A stretch of DNA of 8,185 nt. Origin: Gammaproteobacteria bacterium. Lineage in GTDB: Bacteria; Pseudomonadota; Gammaproteobacteria; Chromatiales; Chromatiaceae. The stretch lies in the NCBI GenBank assembly GCA_008080925.1, contig VMDJ01000110.1, positions 1 to 8,185 on the forward strand, in the 5' to 3' direction. Below are positions 1 through 6,079 of the stretch, in pieces. The position numbers and the translations under genes are program-made. Under the pieces are notes generated by a model that was not told the DNA's origin, did not search any database, and was given only the letters and a program-made list of their open reading frames with translations. How positions within the stretch are numbered: position 1 is the first letter of the stretch; each line of letters begins with the position of its first letter.

Positions 1-219
1 GAATGCTGCGGCTTTGGTGGCACCTTTGCCGTCAAGCAACCTGATATCTCAGGCGCGATGGTTGAGGCTAAAACGCAAGCCATCTGCGCCACCTCTGCTA
101 AGTCAGTGATCAGCCAAGACTGTGGCTGTTTGATGAACATTACCGGCTACGCGGAAAAGCAGCAGCATGATTTAAAAGGTCAGCATATTGCTGAGTTCTT
201 ATTGGAGCGTACCTCATGA
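1..219 (+). CDS. lutA: LutA/LldE family (Fe-S)-binding protein, C-terminal end (partial)
   Basis: This is the last 72 codons of a gene whose start lies before the window. The frame opens at base 1 and ends in TGA at 217-219. The visible part is the second CCG (cysteine-rich) domain typical of LutA/LldE and of heterodisulfide-reductase-like proteins: a CCGFGGTF block at residues 2-9 of the fragment, then PDIS and later DCGCLMNITGY. The cysteine pairs in these blocks are the family's usual cluster ligands. LutA works with LutB and LutC to oxidise L-lactate to pyruvate, passing electrons towards the respiratory chain. The identification rests on this domain plus the two following genes, which complete a lutABC operon. 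The stop overlaps the lutB start in an ATGA arrangement, which suggests translational coupling. Confidence 0.93.
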   Translation, partial: ECCGFGGTFAVKQPDISGAMVEAKTQAICATSAKSVISQDCGCLMNITGYAEKQQHDLKGQHIAEFLLERTS

Positions 220-1634
220 ATCAGCAACAGGCTTTCGAACGCCGTATTGACGAAGCTCTCCATAATGCGCAGTTACGCCAGAACTTCCGCTCTGCGATGG
301 ACGGTATTCGTCAACGCCGCGCCGAACAGTTCCCCGATGAAGCGCAGCTTCAAGCGTTACGTGAGCAAGTTCAAAGCATTCGCAGTTACTCGCTACAAAA
401 CCAAGCCGACCTTTTAGAGAAGCTAGAAGCTAAGCTCACTGAGAATGGTATTCAGGTGCATTGGGCGGCCAATCCTGAAGAAGCCAACGGCATTATTGCT
501 AACATTCTGAAAGCGGCTGATGCCAAGACAGTCGTGAAAGGCAAGTCGATGGTCTCGGAAGAAACCGAGCTCAATCACTATCTTGAAGAACAAGGCATTG
601 AAGTTATCGAGTCGGATCTGGGTGAATACATTATTCAACTTGCCAAAGAGCCACCCTCCCACATTGTTGCGCCTGCGATTCATAAGAACCGTGTTGAAGT
701 TGCTGAACTCTTTCAAAACTTTCATCCCGAGCTGCCTTACACCGAAAACATCGATGAGTTAACCGAGACCGCGCGAGTCATTCTGCGCGAGAAGTTCGCT
801 AAAGCCGATGCAGGCATTTCTGGCGTTAACTTTGCCGTCGCTGAGACAGGGACCTTATGTCTGGTTGAAAACGAAGGCAATGGCCGCCTAAGCACCACCG
901 CACCCGAGCTTCACATTGCGATCACGGGTATCGAAAAAGTTATCGATAAGCTAACAGACATCCCACCACTGCTCGAGATACTCACAAAATCAGCAACCGG
1001 ACAGCCGATCACGACTTATTTCAATATGATTAGCCGTCCGCGGCAGGAAGGTGAGCTGGATGGACCGAAAGCCGTGCACCTGGTCCTACTTGATAATGGT
1101 CGCTCGCGTATTCGATGGGATGATGAGCTACTCGATACCTTGCGCTGCATTCGCTGCGGCGCCTGCATGAACCACTGCCCTGTATATGTGCACGTTGGTG
1201 GTCATGCTTATGGCTCGGTTTATCCAGGTCCGATTGGTTTAGCACTCGAGCCACAACGCTTAGGTTTGGATAAAGCCGGCAGTCTGACCTCAGCGTGTTC
1301 GCTTTGTGGAGCTTGTGGCGAAGTATGCCCAGTCAAGATACCGCTACCTAAGATCATCAATCGTTTGCGTGCCGAATCGGTTAATAACCAAGAGGCCTCC
1401 ACCGTTTCAGGCAAAGGTGCATTACGTCACGTCTCAGAAGCTTGGATTTGGAAGCTCTGGTCAATGAGTTACAGCTCACCGGCTTTACACAAATTCATTA
1501 GCTGGGCAGGCACTCGCATGAGCAGCTTTATCCCAAATAAGCTAGGCGCTTGGACACACTATCGCACTCGCCCTACCCCAGCGAAACGCACACTGCATGA
1601 GCTCGCAAAATCAGCAGGCATTGCCAATGACTGA
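216..1634 (+). CDS. lutB: LutB/LldF family L-lactate oxidation iron-sulfur protein
   Basis: The 472-residue product is of full family length. Residues about 70-295 form the LUD domain, with an AETGTLCL segment and a downstream PELHIAITG block. Next come two 4Fe-4S ferredoxin-type motifs: C311-x2-C314-x2-C317-x3-C321P and C361-x2-C364-x2-C367-x3-C371P. The C-terminus, about residue 385 to the end, matches the DUF3390 tail specific to LutB. Known role of the family: the iron-sulfur electron-transfer subunit of the LutABC L-lactate dehydrogenase system in the cytoplasm. The ATG at 216 overlaps the lutA stop (ATGA), and GGAG at 204-207 lies eight bases upstream. The 3' end overlaps lutC by eight bases. 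All cluster ligands are present, so it should be functional. The operon promoter lies outside the window. Confidence 0.96.
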   Translation: MNQQQAFERRIDEALHNAQLRQNFRSAMDGIRQRRAEQFPDEAQLQALREQVQSIRSYSLQNQADLLEKLEAKLTENGIQVHWAANPEEANGIIANILKAADAKTVVKGKSMVSEETELNHYLEEQGIEVIESDLGEYIIQLAKEPPSHIVAPAIHKNRVEVAELFQNFHPELPYTENIDELTETARVILREKFAKADAGISGVNFAVAETGTLCLVENEGNGRLSTTAPELHIAITGIEKVIDKLTDIPPLLEILTKSATGQPITTYFNMISRPRQEGELDGPKAVHLVLLDNGRSRIRWDDELLDTLRCIRCGACMNHCPVYVHVGGHAYGSVYPGPIGLALEPQRLGLDKAGSLTSACSLCGACGEVCPVKIPLPKIINRLRAESVNNQEASTVSGKGALRHVSEAWIWKLWSMSYSSPALHKFISWAGTRMSSFIPNKLGAWTHYRTRPTPAKRTLHELAKSAGIAND

Positions 1635-2256
1635 TTCGCGCGCGCACATTCTCAATCGTTTGCGTCACCATGAGCTGACACCTCAAGCCAAAGCACCTGT
1701 GTATCAAAAGCCACTTGGGTTGAGCAAAGCTCAGCGCATCAAGTCGTTTACCGAGAAGCAACAAGCCGTGCGTGGAGAGGTCGTTTTACTCAACGGTAGC
1801 TGGACCGATTGGATGGATAAGCACTTTAAAGATGCTCATCTATTGATTGGCACCGGCGAGCTTGGCGATCAAGCTAGCGATCTTAAAAACGCTAAAGCGA
1901 TCACTCATTACGACCAACCAATCGAGTCATGGAAGCCAGATTTATTCGAGCAGATTGATGTGTCGATTACGACCTCTCACGCAGGACTCGCGGAGAGTGG
2001 CACCTTAATTCTGAAGCCAACCCCTCAAGAGCCACGACTGATGTCATTGGTACCACCGGCTCACGTAGCGATCTTGGACGCTAATCGTCTTTATGAAAAC
2101 TTTGCCGAATTAATGAGCGCAGAGGATTGGTCAGAGATGCCAACGAATCTGTTATTGATTTCAGGGCCTTCTAAAACAGCTGATATTGAACAAACGCTTG
2201 CATACGGCATTCATGGCCCAAAACGTTTGATTACCTTAATCGTTAATCACGATTAA
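1627..2256 (+). CDS. lutC: LutC/LldG (YkgG) family lactate utilisation protein
   Basis: The 209-residue protein is a single LUD domain without iron-sulfur motifs, the normal form of LutC, the third member of the lactate oxidation complex. Recognisable blocks are an N-terminal helix with SRAHILNRLR, then TTSHAGLAESGTLIL followed by PPAHVAILDANRL. The GTL segment parallels AETGTLCL in LutB, as expected for two members of one domain family. I place the start at ATG 1627 rather than the in-frame ATG at 1597. The later start gives the typical short N-terminus, has AGG at 1616-1618 eight bases upstream, and overlaps lutB by only eight bases. The ten extra residues of the longer form do not look like the family. 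The gene ends in TAA at 2254-2256, sharing TTAA with the convergent TerB-like gene, so no terminator lies directly behind the operon. Confidence 0.94.
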   Translation: MTDSRAHILNRLRHHELTPQAKAPVYQKPLGLSKAQRIKSFTEKQQAVRGEVVLLNGSWTDWMDKHFKDAHLLIGTGELGDQASDLKNAKAITHYDQPIESWKPDLFEQIDVSITTSHAGLAESGTLILKPTPQEPRLMSLVPPAHVAILDANRLYENFAELMSAEDWSEMPTNLLLISGPSKTADIEQTLAYGIHGPKRLITLIVNHD

Positions 2257-2690
2257 TTTTCTAAGGCTTCGTGCTTACTGCGAATAAAGTCTTTATGTGA
2301 GACATGCAATAGGTCTGCGACACGCCTTACCAAATGCTCTTCGTGATGATGGATTACCTGATCTGCGCAAGCGACGCGCCACAAGCCTAAAACCAACTGA
2401 TACTTCTGCGCTTGCGAGAAATGCGCATTCACTAACTCAACATGCTCATGCAATGAGGCATTCCACTTTGCCGTTTCGGTCGCCTCATTAATCAGCTGAT
2501 CTAATTCCGCACTCGATAACGACCACTGCTCAGACAAAACCTCTTGGATGCGTTGCAGCTCATCCTGTTCAATCGATTGATCAGCTTTTGCAACCTCAAT
2601 CAGCAATAAAGCTGCAGCACTTTGAATCTGCGACTCCGTTGGCGGTGCTTCAGTAGCAACCTCAAACAGCGATTTGAATGCAGCAAACAT
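2253..2690 (-). CDS. TerB-like (COG4103-type) helical protein
   Basis: The 145-residue protein is all-helical and soluble, with no signal peptide or membrane segment. It resembles the TerB family (tellurite resistance TerB, PF05099), specifically the short stand-alone proteins usually annotated as uncharacterised. Two similar acidic motifs are visible, AKADQSIEQDE (D37 to E44) and ACADQVIHHHEE (D110 to E117). Both follow an ADQ-x-I-x3-E pattern, consistent with the internally duplicated TerB fold and a possible metal site. The function of this stand-alone subgroup is not established, and nothing here implies tellurite resistance: no other ter gene is present. The ATG start overlaps the stop of the upstream CDGSH gene by one base (TAATG), so the two are probably co-translated. 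The stop overlaps the lutC stop on the opposite strand. Confidence 0.85.
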   Translation of the reverse strand: MFAAFKSLFEVATEAPPTESQIQSAAALLLIEVAKADQSIEQDELQRIQEVLSEQWSLSSAELDQLINEATETAKWNASLHEHVELVNAHFSQAQKYQLVLGLWRVACADQVIHHHEEHLVRRVADLLHVSHKDFIRSKHEALEN

Positions 2691-2935
2691 TACTCATCGA
2701 CATCCTTATGCGCGCCATCACAATACGGTGGATTTTGCGTTTGCTTACAGGCACACAAACCACGCTTGCCTGACTTATCTGCAATAAAAGCCATGGGTTG
2801 GAAATCAGTACCTTGATGCGAGCCATCACAGAACGGCTGTGACTTAGATAAGCCACAGGTGCACCACCAGTATTCTTTCCCTTCTTCTAACTCAACAATA
2901 CATGGACTCGCTTGCGCGACGGTTGGTTTAGACAT
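2690..2935 (-). CDS. Double-CDGSH-type iron-sulfur protein
   Basis: The 81-residue protein contains two complete CDGSH zinc-finger-like motifs, each binding a 2Fe-2S cluster through three Cys and one His. The first has C25, C27, C36 and H40 in CTCGLSKSQPFCDGSH. The second has C61, C63, C72 and H76 in CACKQTQNPPYCDGAH. No transmembrane anchor is present, unlike mitoNEET, so it should be cytoplasmic. Members of this family are redox or cluster-transfer proteins whose bacterial partners are mostly unknown. The start is well supported: a very purine-rich GGGGGAG lies just upstream of the ATG. Two FNR-type boxes lie upstream at 2950-2963 and 3000-3013, so oxygen or cluster-status control is likely. 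The gene is coupled to the TerB-like gene by a TAATG overlap. Confidence 0.95.
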   Translation of the reverse strand: MSKPTVAQASPCIVELEEGKEYWWCTCGLSKSQPFCDGSHQGTDFQPMAFIADKSGKRGLCACKQTQNPPYCDGAHKDVDE

Positions 2936-2949
2936 ATCTCCCCCATAAC

Positions 2950-2963
2950 TTGATCTGTATCAA
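2950..2963. promoter_or_regulatory. FNR/ANR-type binding site, left box
   Basis: A perfect TTGAT-CTGT-ATCAA palindrome, equal to the FNR/ANR consensus TTGAT-N4-ATCAA. It lies 14 bases upstream of the CDGSH start codon and is centred at -91.5 relative to the predicted start site of the rightward gene (3048). For the leftward gene it is too close to the coding region to activate from -41.5, since that would put the transcript start inside the gene. It could instead act as a roadblock on leftward transcription. Other CRP/FNR-family regulators with the same half-site, such as DNR, are possible. Confidence 0.85.
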
Positions 2964-2970
2964 GAATCTT

Positions 2971-2980
2971 TTATCGATAA
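2971..2980. repeat. 10-bp perfect palindrome between the two FNR boxes
   Basis: TTATCGATAA is self-complementary over ten bases and sits between the two FNR-type boxes. On the minus strand it overlaps where the -10 of the CDGSH gene would fall if the right box activated it from -41.5. It may be an operator or simply part of an AT-rich promoter. No known regulator consensus was recognised with certainty. Confidence 0.35.
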
Positions 2981-2999
2981 TCTCGACACGCGATAGAAA

Positions 3000-3013
3000 T
3001 TGATCACGATCAA
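3000..3013. promoter_or_regulatory. FNR/ANR-type binding site, right box
   Basis: A second perfect TTGAT-CACG-ATCAA palindrome, with its centre exactly 50 bp from the left box. It lies at -41.5 from a predicted rightward start at 3048, the canonical class II FNR activator position. Leftwards it could also activate the CDGSH gene with a start near 2965, but the minus-strand -10 there is poor. Confidence 0.88.
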
Positions 3014-3035
3014 TATCCCTTTTTCTCAGCGAGCC

Positions 3036-3041
3036 TACTGT
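3036..3041 (+). promoter_or_regulatory. Predicted FNR-dependent -10 element for the 43-aa gene
   Basis: TACTGT keeps the three most important positions of TATAAT (the first two and the last). If the right FNR box is centred at -41.5, transcription starts at 3048 and these bases occupy exactly -12 to -7. No good -35 hexamer is seen, which is usual for class II FNR promoters, where FNR replaces it. The leader would be 21 bases and contain the strong ribosome binding site. Confidence 0.6.
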
Positions 3042-3068
3042 AGAGCCATAAACAACAAGGAGGCCGCT

Positions 3069-3200
3069 ATGGATCTATTTGCACGCTTATTGAATGACTG
3101 GATTGGCATCACATCACTACTTACTGTAGTTGGCGTATTGGCCATGACCGTGTTTTACATTACTTACTTTTGGAAGCACTACGTGCATCCTGAAGACTAA
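3069..3200 (+). CDS. 43-aa single-span membrane protein, DUF3149-like
   Basis: This small gene is short but convincing: AAGGAGG at 3057-3063 is a near-perfect ribosome binding site five bases before the ATG. The product has a short amphipathic N-terminus (MDLFARLLNDWIG), one hydrophobic helix at about residues 13-33 and a charged C-terminal tail (WKHYVHPED). This resembles the DUF3149 family of small predicted inner-membrane proteins, a recognition from pattern only. The function is unknown. A longer reading from TTG 3000 is rejected because it would begin inside the right FNR box. The tandem FNR boxes predict oxygen-responsive expression, so a role with an anaerobic or micro-oxic membrane complex is plausible but unproven. 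A hairpin terminator follows at 3225. Confidence 0.82.
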   Translation: MDLFARLLNDWIGITSLLTVVGVLAMTVFYITYFWKHYVHPED

Positions 3201-3224
3201 TTAAACCTGATTTAGGCAATAAAA

Positions 3225-3250
3225 AAGCCCCTCAGTGAGGGGCTTAATTT
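3225..3250. terminator. Bidirectional rho-independent terminator
   Basis: AAGCCCCT (3225-3232), a five-base loop CAGTG, then AGGGGCTT (3238-3245) form a perfect eight-pair stem. On the plus strand it is followed by AATTTTT, ending the 43-aa gene. On the minus strand it is followed by a run of T that is the complement of A 3221-3226, ending thiC, whose stop codon is only five bases from the stem. Confidence 0.92.
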
Positions 3251-5143
3251 TTACACCGGCTTGTAGATCTCAGCCCCAGCATTTTTAAACTGCTCGGCTT
3301 TTTCTTTCATGCCTTCTTCAACTGCCACATTGATGTCTTTGAACTTGTTCTGCTCTGCGTATTCGCGGACATCCTGCGTGATTTTCATCGAGCAAAAATG
3401 TGGTCCACACATCGAACAGAAGTGGGCGACCTTGGCTGAATCTTTAGGCAAGGTTTCATCGTGGAACTCGCGTGCTTTTTCAGGATCAAGACCTAAGTTA
3501 AATTGATCTTCCCAACGGAATTCAAAGCGCGCCTTAGATAGCGCGTTATCACGCACCTGTGCACCCGGAAGACCTTTTGCCAAGTCAGCGGCATGCGCTG
3601 CTAACTTATAAGTAATGATGCCTTCTCTAACGTCTGCTTTATTTGGCAGGCCTAAGTGTTCTTTGGGCGTGACGTAACACAGCATGGCACAACCATACCA
3701 ACCGATATTTGCCGCACCGATGCCCGAGGTAATGTGGTCATAGCCAGGTGCGATATCCGTGGTCAATGGACCCAAGGTGTAGAACGGTGCCTCGAAACAA
3801 TCACGCAGTTCTTTATCCATGTTCTCTTTGATCATCTGCATAGGCACATGACCTGGACCCTCGATCATCACCTGAACATCGTGCTCCCATGCGATCTTAG
3901 TGAGTTCACCCAATGTCTCAAGCTCACCAAATTGCGCGGCATCATTTGCATCTGCAATCGAGCCCGGACGTAAGCCATCCCCCAAGGAGAAGGACACGTC
4001 ATAAGCCTTCATGATCTCGCAGATATCTTCGAAATGGGTGTAGAGGAAATTTTCTTCGTGATGCGCTAAACACCATTTCGCCATGATAGAACCACCGCGC
4101 GATACGATACCGGTCACACGATCAGCGGTCAGCGGGACATAACGCAGTAGCACACCTGCATGAATGGTGAAGTAGTCAACGCCCTGCTCGGCCTGCTCGA
4201 TCAATGTATCTTTAAAGATCTCCCATGTAAGGTCCTCCGCCTTACCATTCACCTTCTCCAGAGCTTGGTAGATCGGCACGGTGCCAATCGGCATGGGCGC
4301 ATTACGCAAAATCCATTCGCGAGTTTCGTGAATGTTTTTACCCGTCGACAGGTCCATCAAGGTATCGCCACCCCAACGCGCTGACCATGCCATCTTTTCA
4401 ACTTCTTCTTCGATAGAAGACGTGACGGCTGAGTTACCGATATTAGTATTGATCTTCACGCGGAAGTTGCGCCCAATGATCATTGGCTCGAGTTCAGGGT
4501 GATTGATGTTTGCCGGAATAATCGCTCTACCTTCGGCAATCTCTTTGCGCACGAACTCTGGCGTGATCTCCTCAGGCAGATTGGCGCCAAAATTTTCGCC
4601 AGGATGTTGTTTAAGCAACTTTTTGTAACGCGGATCTTTGCGGATCTCGTCGAGCTTTGCGTTTTCGCGAATCGCCACGTATTCCATTTCAGGGGTGATG
4701 ATGCCCTGACGTGCGTAATGCATCTGACTGACGTTCTTACCTGCGATAGCTCGACGCGGCGCACGGATATGCTCAAAACGAAGATGGGCTAGCTTTGGAT
4801 CATTTTGGCGCTCTGTGCCGTACTCAGACGTGGGCCCCGCCAATAATTCCGTGTCAGCTCGATCTTCAATCCATGGGGTGCGCACATCAGGCATGCCCTT
4901 GAGCAAATCGATCTGCTTTTCAGGGTCGGTGAAAGGTCCAGATGTGTCATATACAGTAATCGGAGGATTTTCTTCTTCACCAAAGCTTGCGGGCGTGGCG
5001 GCTTGCGCAATTTCACGCATCGGCACGCGAATATCGGGGCGAGAACCTTGCACGAACACCTTGGTCGAATTCGGGAATGGACGGGTGACTTCTTCCGAGA
5101 GTTCGGCAGTCTTCTTAATAAAATCTTCTGGGATGGCACTCAT
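3251..5143 (-). CDS. thiC: Phosphomethylpyrimidine synthase ThiC
   Basis: The 630-residue protein is of normal ThiC length. This radical-SAM enzyme rearranges aminoimidazole ribotide to hydroxymethylpyrimidine phosphate in thiamine biosynthesis. Visible landmarks are the N-terminal ThiC-associated region (RPFPNSTKVFVQGSRPDIRV), the long central barrel with MIEGPGHVPMQMI and the C-terminal cluster motif C576-x2-C579-x4-C584, whose three cysteines bind the 4Fe-4S cluster. I start at ATG 5143, preceded by GGAG with a six-base spacing. A GTG at 5155 in the same frame would include that binding site and is less likely. The gene stands alone between its riboswitch and a strong terminator, with no other thi gene in the window. 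Expression should fall when thiamine pyrophosphate is plentiful. Confidence 0.98.
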   Translation of the reverse strand: MSAIPEDFIKKTAELSEEVTRPFPNSTKVFVQGSRPDIRVPMREIAQAATPASFGEEENPPITVYDTSGPFTDPEKQIDLLKGMPDVRTPWIEDRADTELLAGPTSEYGTERQNDPKLAHLRFEHIRAPRRAIAGKNVSQMHYARQGIITPEMEYVAIRENAKLDEIRKDPRYKKLLKQHPGENFGANLPEEITPEFVRKEIAEGRAIIPANINHPELEPMIIGRNFRVKINTNIGNSAVTSSIEEEVEKMAWSARWGGDTLMDLSTGKNIHETREWILRNAPMPIGTVPIYQALEKVNGKAEDLTWEIFKDTLIEQAEQGVDYFTIHAGVLLRYVPLTADRVTGIVSRGGSIMAKWCLAHHEENFLYTHFEDICEIMKAYDVSFSLGDGLRPGSIADANDAAQFGELETLGELTKIAWEHDVQVMIEGPGHVPMQMIKENMDKELRDCFEAPFYTLGPLTTDIAPGYDHITSGIGAANIGWYGCAMLCYVTPKEHLGLPNKADVREGIITYKLAAHAADLAKGLPGAQVRDNALSKARFEFRWEDQFNLGLDPEKAREFHDETLPKDSAKVAHFCSMCGPHFCSMKITQDVREYAEQNKFKDINVAVEEGMKEKAEQFKNAGAEIYKPV

Positions 5144-5189
5144 CTCATTCTCCACGCGGGGGATCGGTGCCTTGACGGAATGTCGACGC

Positions 5190-5258
5190 CGCTTCCCTCC
5201 GCCAGTATTAGCTGGATCAGGTTCAAGGGTACTTCTCAGCCTGCAGGCGCCCCTAGCT
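5190..5258 (-). promoter_or_regulatory. TPP riboswitch (thi box) in the thiC leader
   Basis: Read on the minus strand, the leader contains all conserved thi-box elements in order: CTAGGGG, GGCTGAGA (CTGAGA at 5234-5239), ACCC, GAACCTGATC, a CCAG-CTAATA-CTGG hairpin arm, and GGCGGAGGGAAGC. Outer bases GCT and AGC (5255-5257 and 5191-5193) can close the P1 stem. It lies about 47 bases before the thiC start. No hairpin followed by a U run is seen between the aptamer and the gene, so control is more likely at translation initiation than by an intrinsic terminator; that last point is inference. Confidence 0.96.
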
Positions 5259-5306
5259 TGTCAGAACTTCACGTTAAGCGATTTACCCCTCCTGATTCAA
5301 CCGCAA

Positions 5307-5335
5307 ACACTAGGGAAAGCCATCAAATTTGGCAA
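5307..5335 (-). promoter_or_regulatory. thiC: Candidate sigma-70 promoter for thiC
   Basis: On the minus strand TTGCCA (5330-5335, five of six to the -35 consensus) is followed after exactly 17 bases by TAGTGT (5307-5312, three of six to the -10). This predicts a start near 5300 and a leader of about 155 bases that includes the whole TPP riboswitch. The -10 is weak, so this is a candidate only. Confidence 0.45.
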
Positions 5336-5393
5336 TTTCCACATCAAATGAAGCCGCTTGCCTCTTTGAGGGAGAACTTTTAGGCTATCCGCC

Positions 5394-5399
5394 CATAAT
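5394..5399 (+). promoter_or_regulatory. Candidate -10 element for the methyltransferase-rhodanese pair
   Basis: CATAAT matches five of six bases of the -10 consensus and lies 26 bases before the methyltransferase ATG. No good -35 is found at the right distance. It is the best promoter candidate between the thiC leader and this gene, but the support is weak. Confidence 0.3.
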
Positions 5400-5424
5400 C
5401 ACAATAAAAAGCCCTGGAAATCTG

Positions 5425-6078
5425 ATGGACCCAATCGCTTCTGATCTCGCCCGCGCCAACATGATTGAGCAACAAATCCGCCCTTGTGAGGTACTGGATG
5501 ATCGCGTTTTAGATGCCATGAATAGCATCCCGCGTGAAGAATTCGTGGCCGCAGAATATGTCGATTTGGCTTTCACTGATACACACGTGCCGCTTCAAGA
5601 TGGCGAGCTGATGATGAAGCCGATTCAAGAAGGCGCCATGCTTCAGGCATTAAACATCAAGCCGGGTGACAAGGTGCTTCATATTGGTACTGGCTCGGGT
5701 TACACCGCAGCCTGTATGGCTCATATGGGTGGTGAAGTCACTAGCTATGAAATTAATCCTGCGATCGCCGCTAGCGCACAAGCCCGTTTATCAGGCTATG
5801 GCGTTACCGTCGTGAATGAAGATATCTTCACGGCTGCTCTACATAAATATCATTATGACGTGATCGCGGTTACTGGCTCACTGCCTGAAGGATTTGACGC
5901 CTTAAAAGAGCACCTCAGCGAAACAGGTCGCATGTTCACTATCGAAGGTACTGATCCTGTAATGCATGCAATACTGACCTGCCGCCAAGCAGATGGTGAA
6001 CTTCGCAGCATTCAATTGTCTGACACTTTAATTCCCGCACTGCATAACGCGCCAACTAAAGCCACTTTCTCGTTTTAA
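5425..6078 (+). CDS. Divergent protein-L-isoaspartate O-methyltransferase-like protein
   Basis: The 217-residue protein has the order of the PIMT (Pcm) family. The N-terminal helix region ARANMIEQQIRPCEVLDDRVLDAM is followed by IPREEFV. The SAM-binding motif I, VLHIGTGSGYTA at residues 84-95, matches the canonical VLEIGTGSGYQTA. The catalytic segment differs: where E. coli Pcm has G-Q-T-I-S-Q-P-Y, this has G-E-L-M-M-K-P-I, so M64 replaces the active-site serine. SAM binding is therefore likely, but isoaspartate repair is doubtful, and the true substrate is unknown. I start at ATG 5425 (GGA at 5416-5418). A longer frame from TTG 5329 begins inside the thiC promoter region and adds a poorly conserved tail. 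A rhodanese gene follows after one base, so the two are probably co-expressed. Confidence 0.88.
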   Translation: MDPIASDLARANMIEQQIRPCEVLDDRVLDAMNSIPREEFVAAEYVDLAFTDTHVPLQDGELMMKPIQEGAMLQALNIKPGDKVLHIGTGSGYTAACMAHMGGEVTSYEINPAIAASAQARLSGYGVTVVNEDIFTAALHKYHYDVIAVTGSLPEGFDALKEHLSETGRMFTIEGTDPVMHAILTCRQADGELRSIQLSDTLIPALHNAPTKATFSF

Positions 6079-6079
6079 A

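Noticed and set aside
423..725. A 100-codon minus-strand open frame within lutB
   Set aside because: It is a shadow of lutB, has no ribosome binding site and no family resemblance.
2253..2690. A tellurite-resistance locus, suggested by the TerB-like protein
   Set aside because: No terA, terC, terD or terE homologue is nearby, and stand-alone TerB-like proteins have no established link to tellurite.
3000..3068. A 23-residue N-terminal extension of the 43-aa protein from TTG 3000
   Set aside because: It would start inside the right FNR box and upstream of the predicted transcript start, whereas ATG 3069 has a near-perfect ribosome binding site.
3656..3973. A 105-codon plus-strand open frame within thiC
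   Set aside because: It is antisense to conserved ThiC barrel residues and its composition is not protein-like.
4815..5351. A 178-codon plus-strand open frame opposite the thiC N-terminus and riboswitch
   Set aside because: It lies antisense to a well-conserved gene and its structured leader, has no recognisable domain, and its frame is explained by thiC codon structure.
5329..5424. An N-terminal extension of the PIMT-like protein from TTG 5329
   Set aside because: It overlaps the thiC promoter candidate, lacks a ribosome binding site and does not resemble the family N-terminus that begins at ATG 5425.
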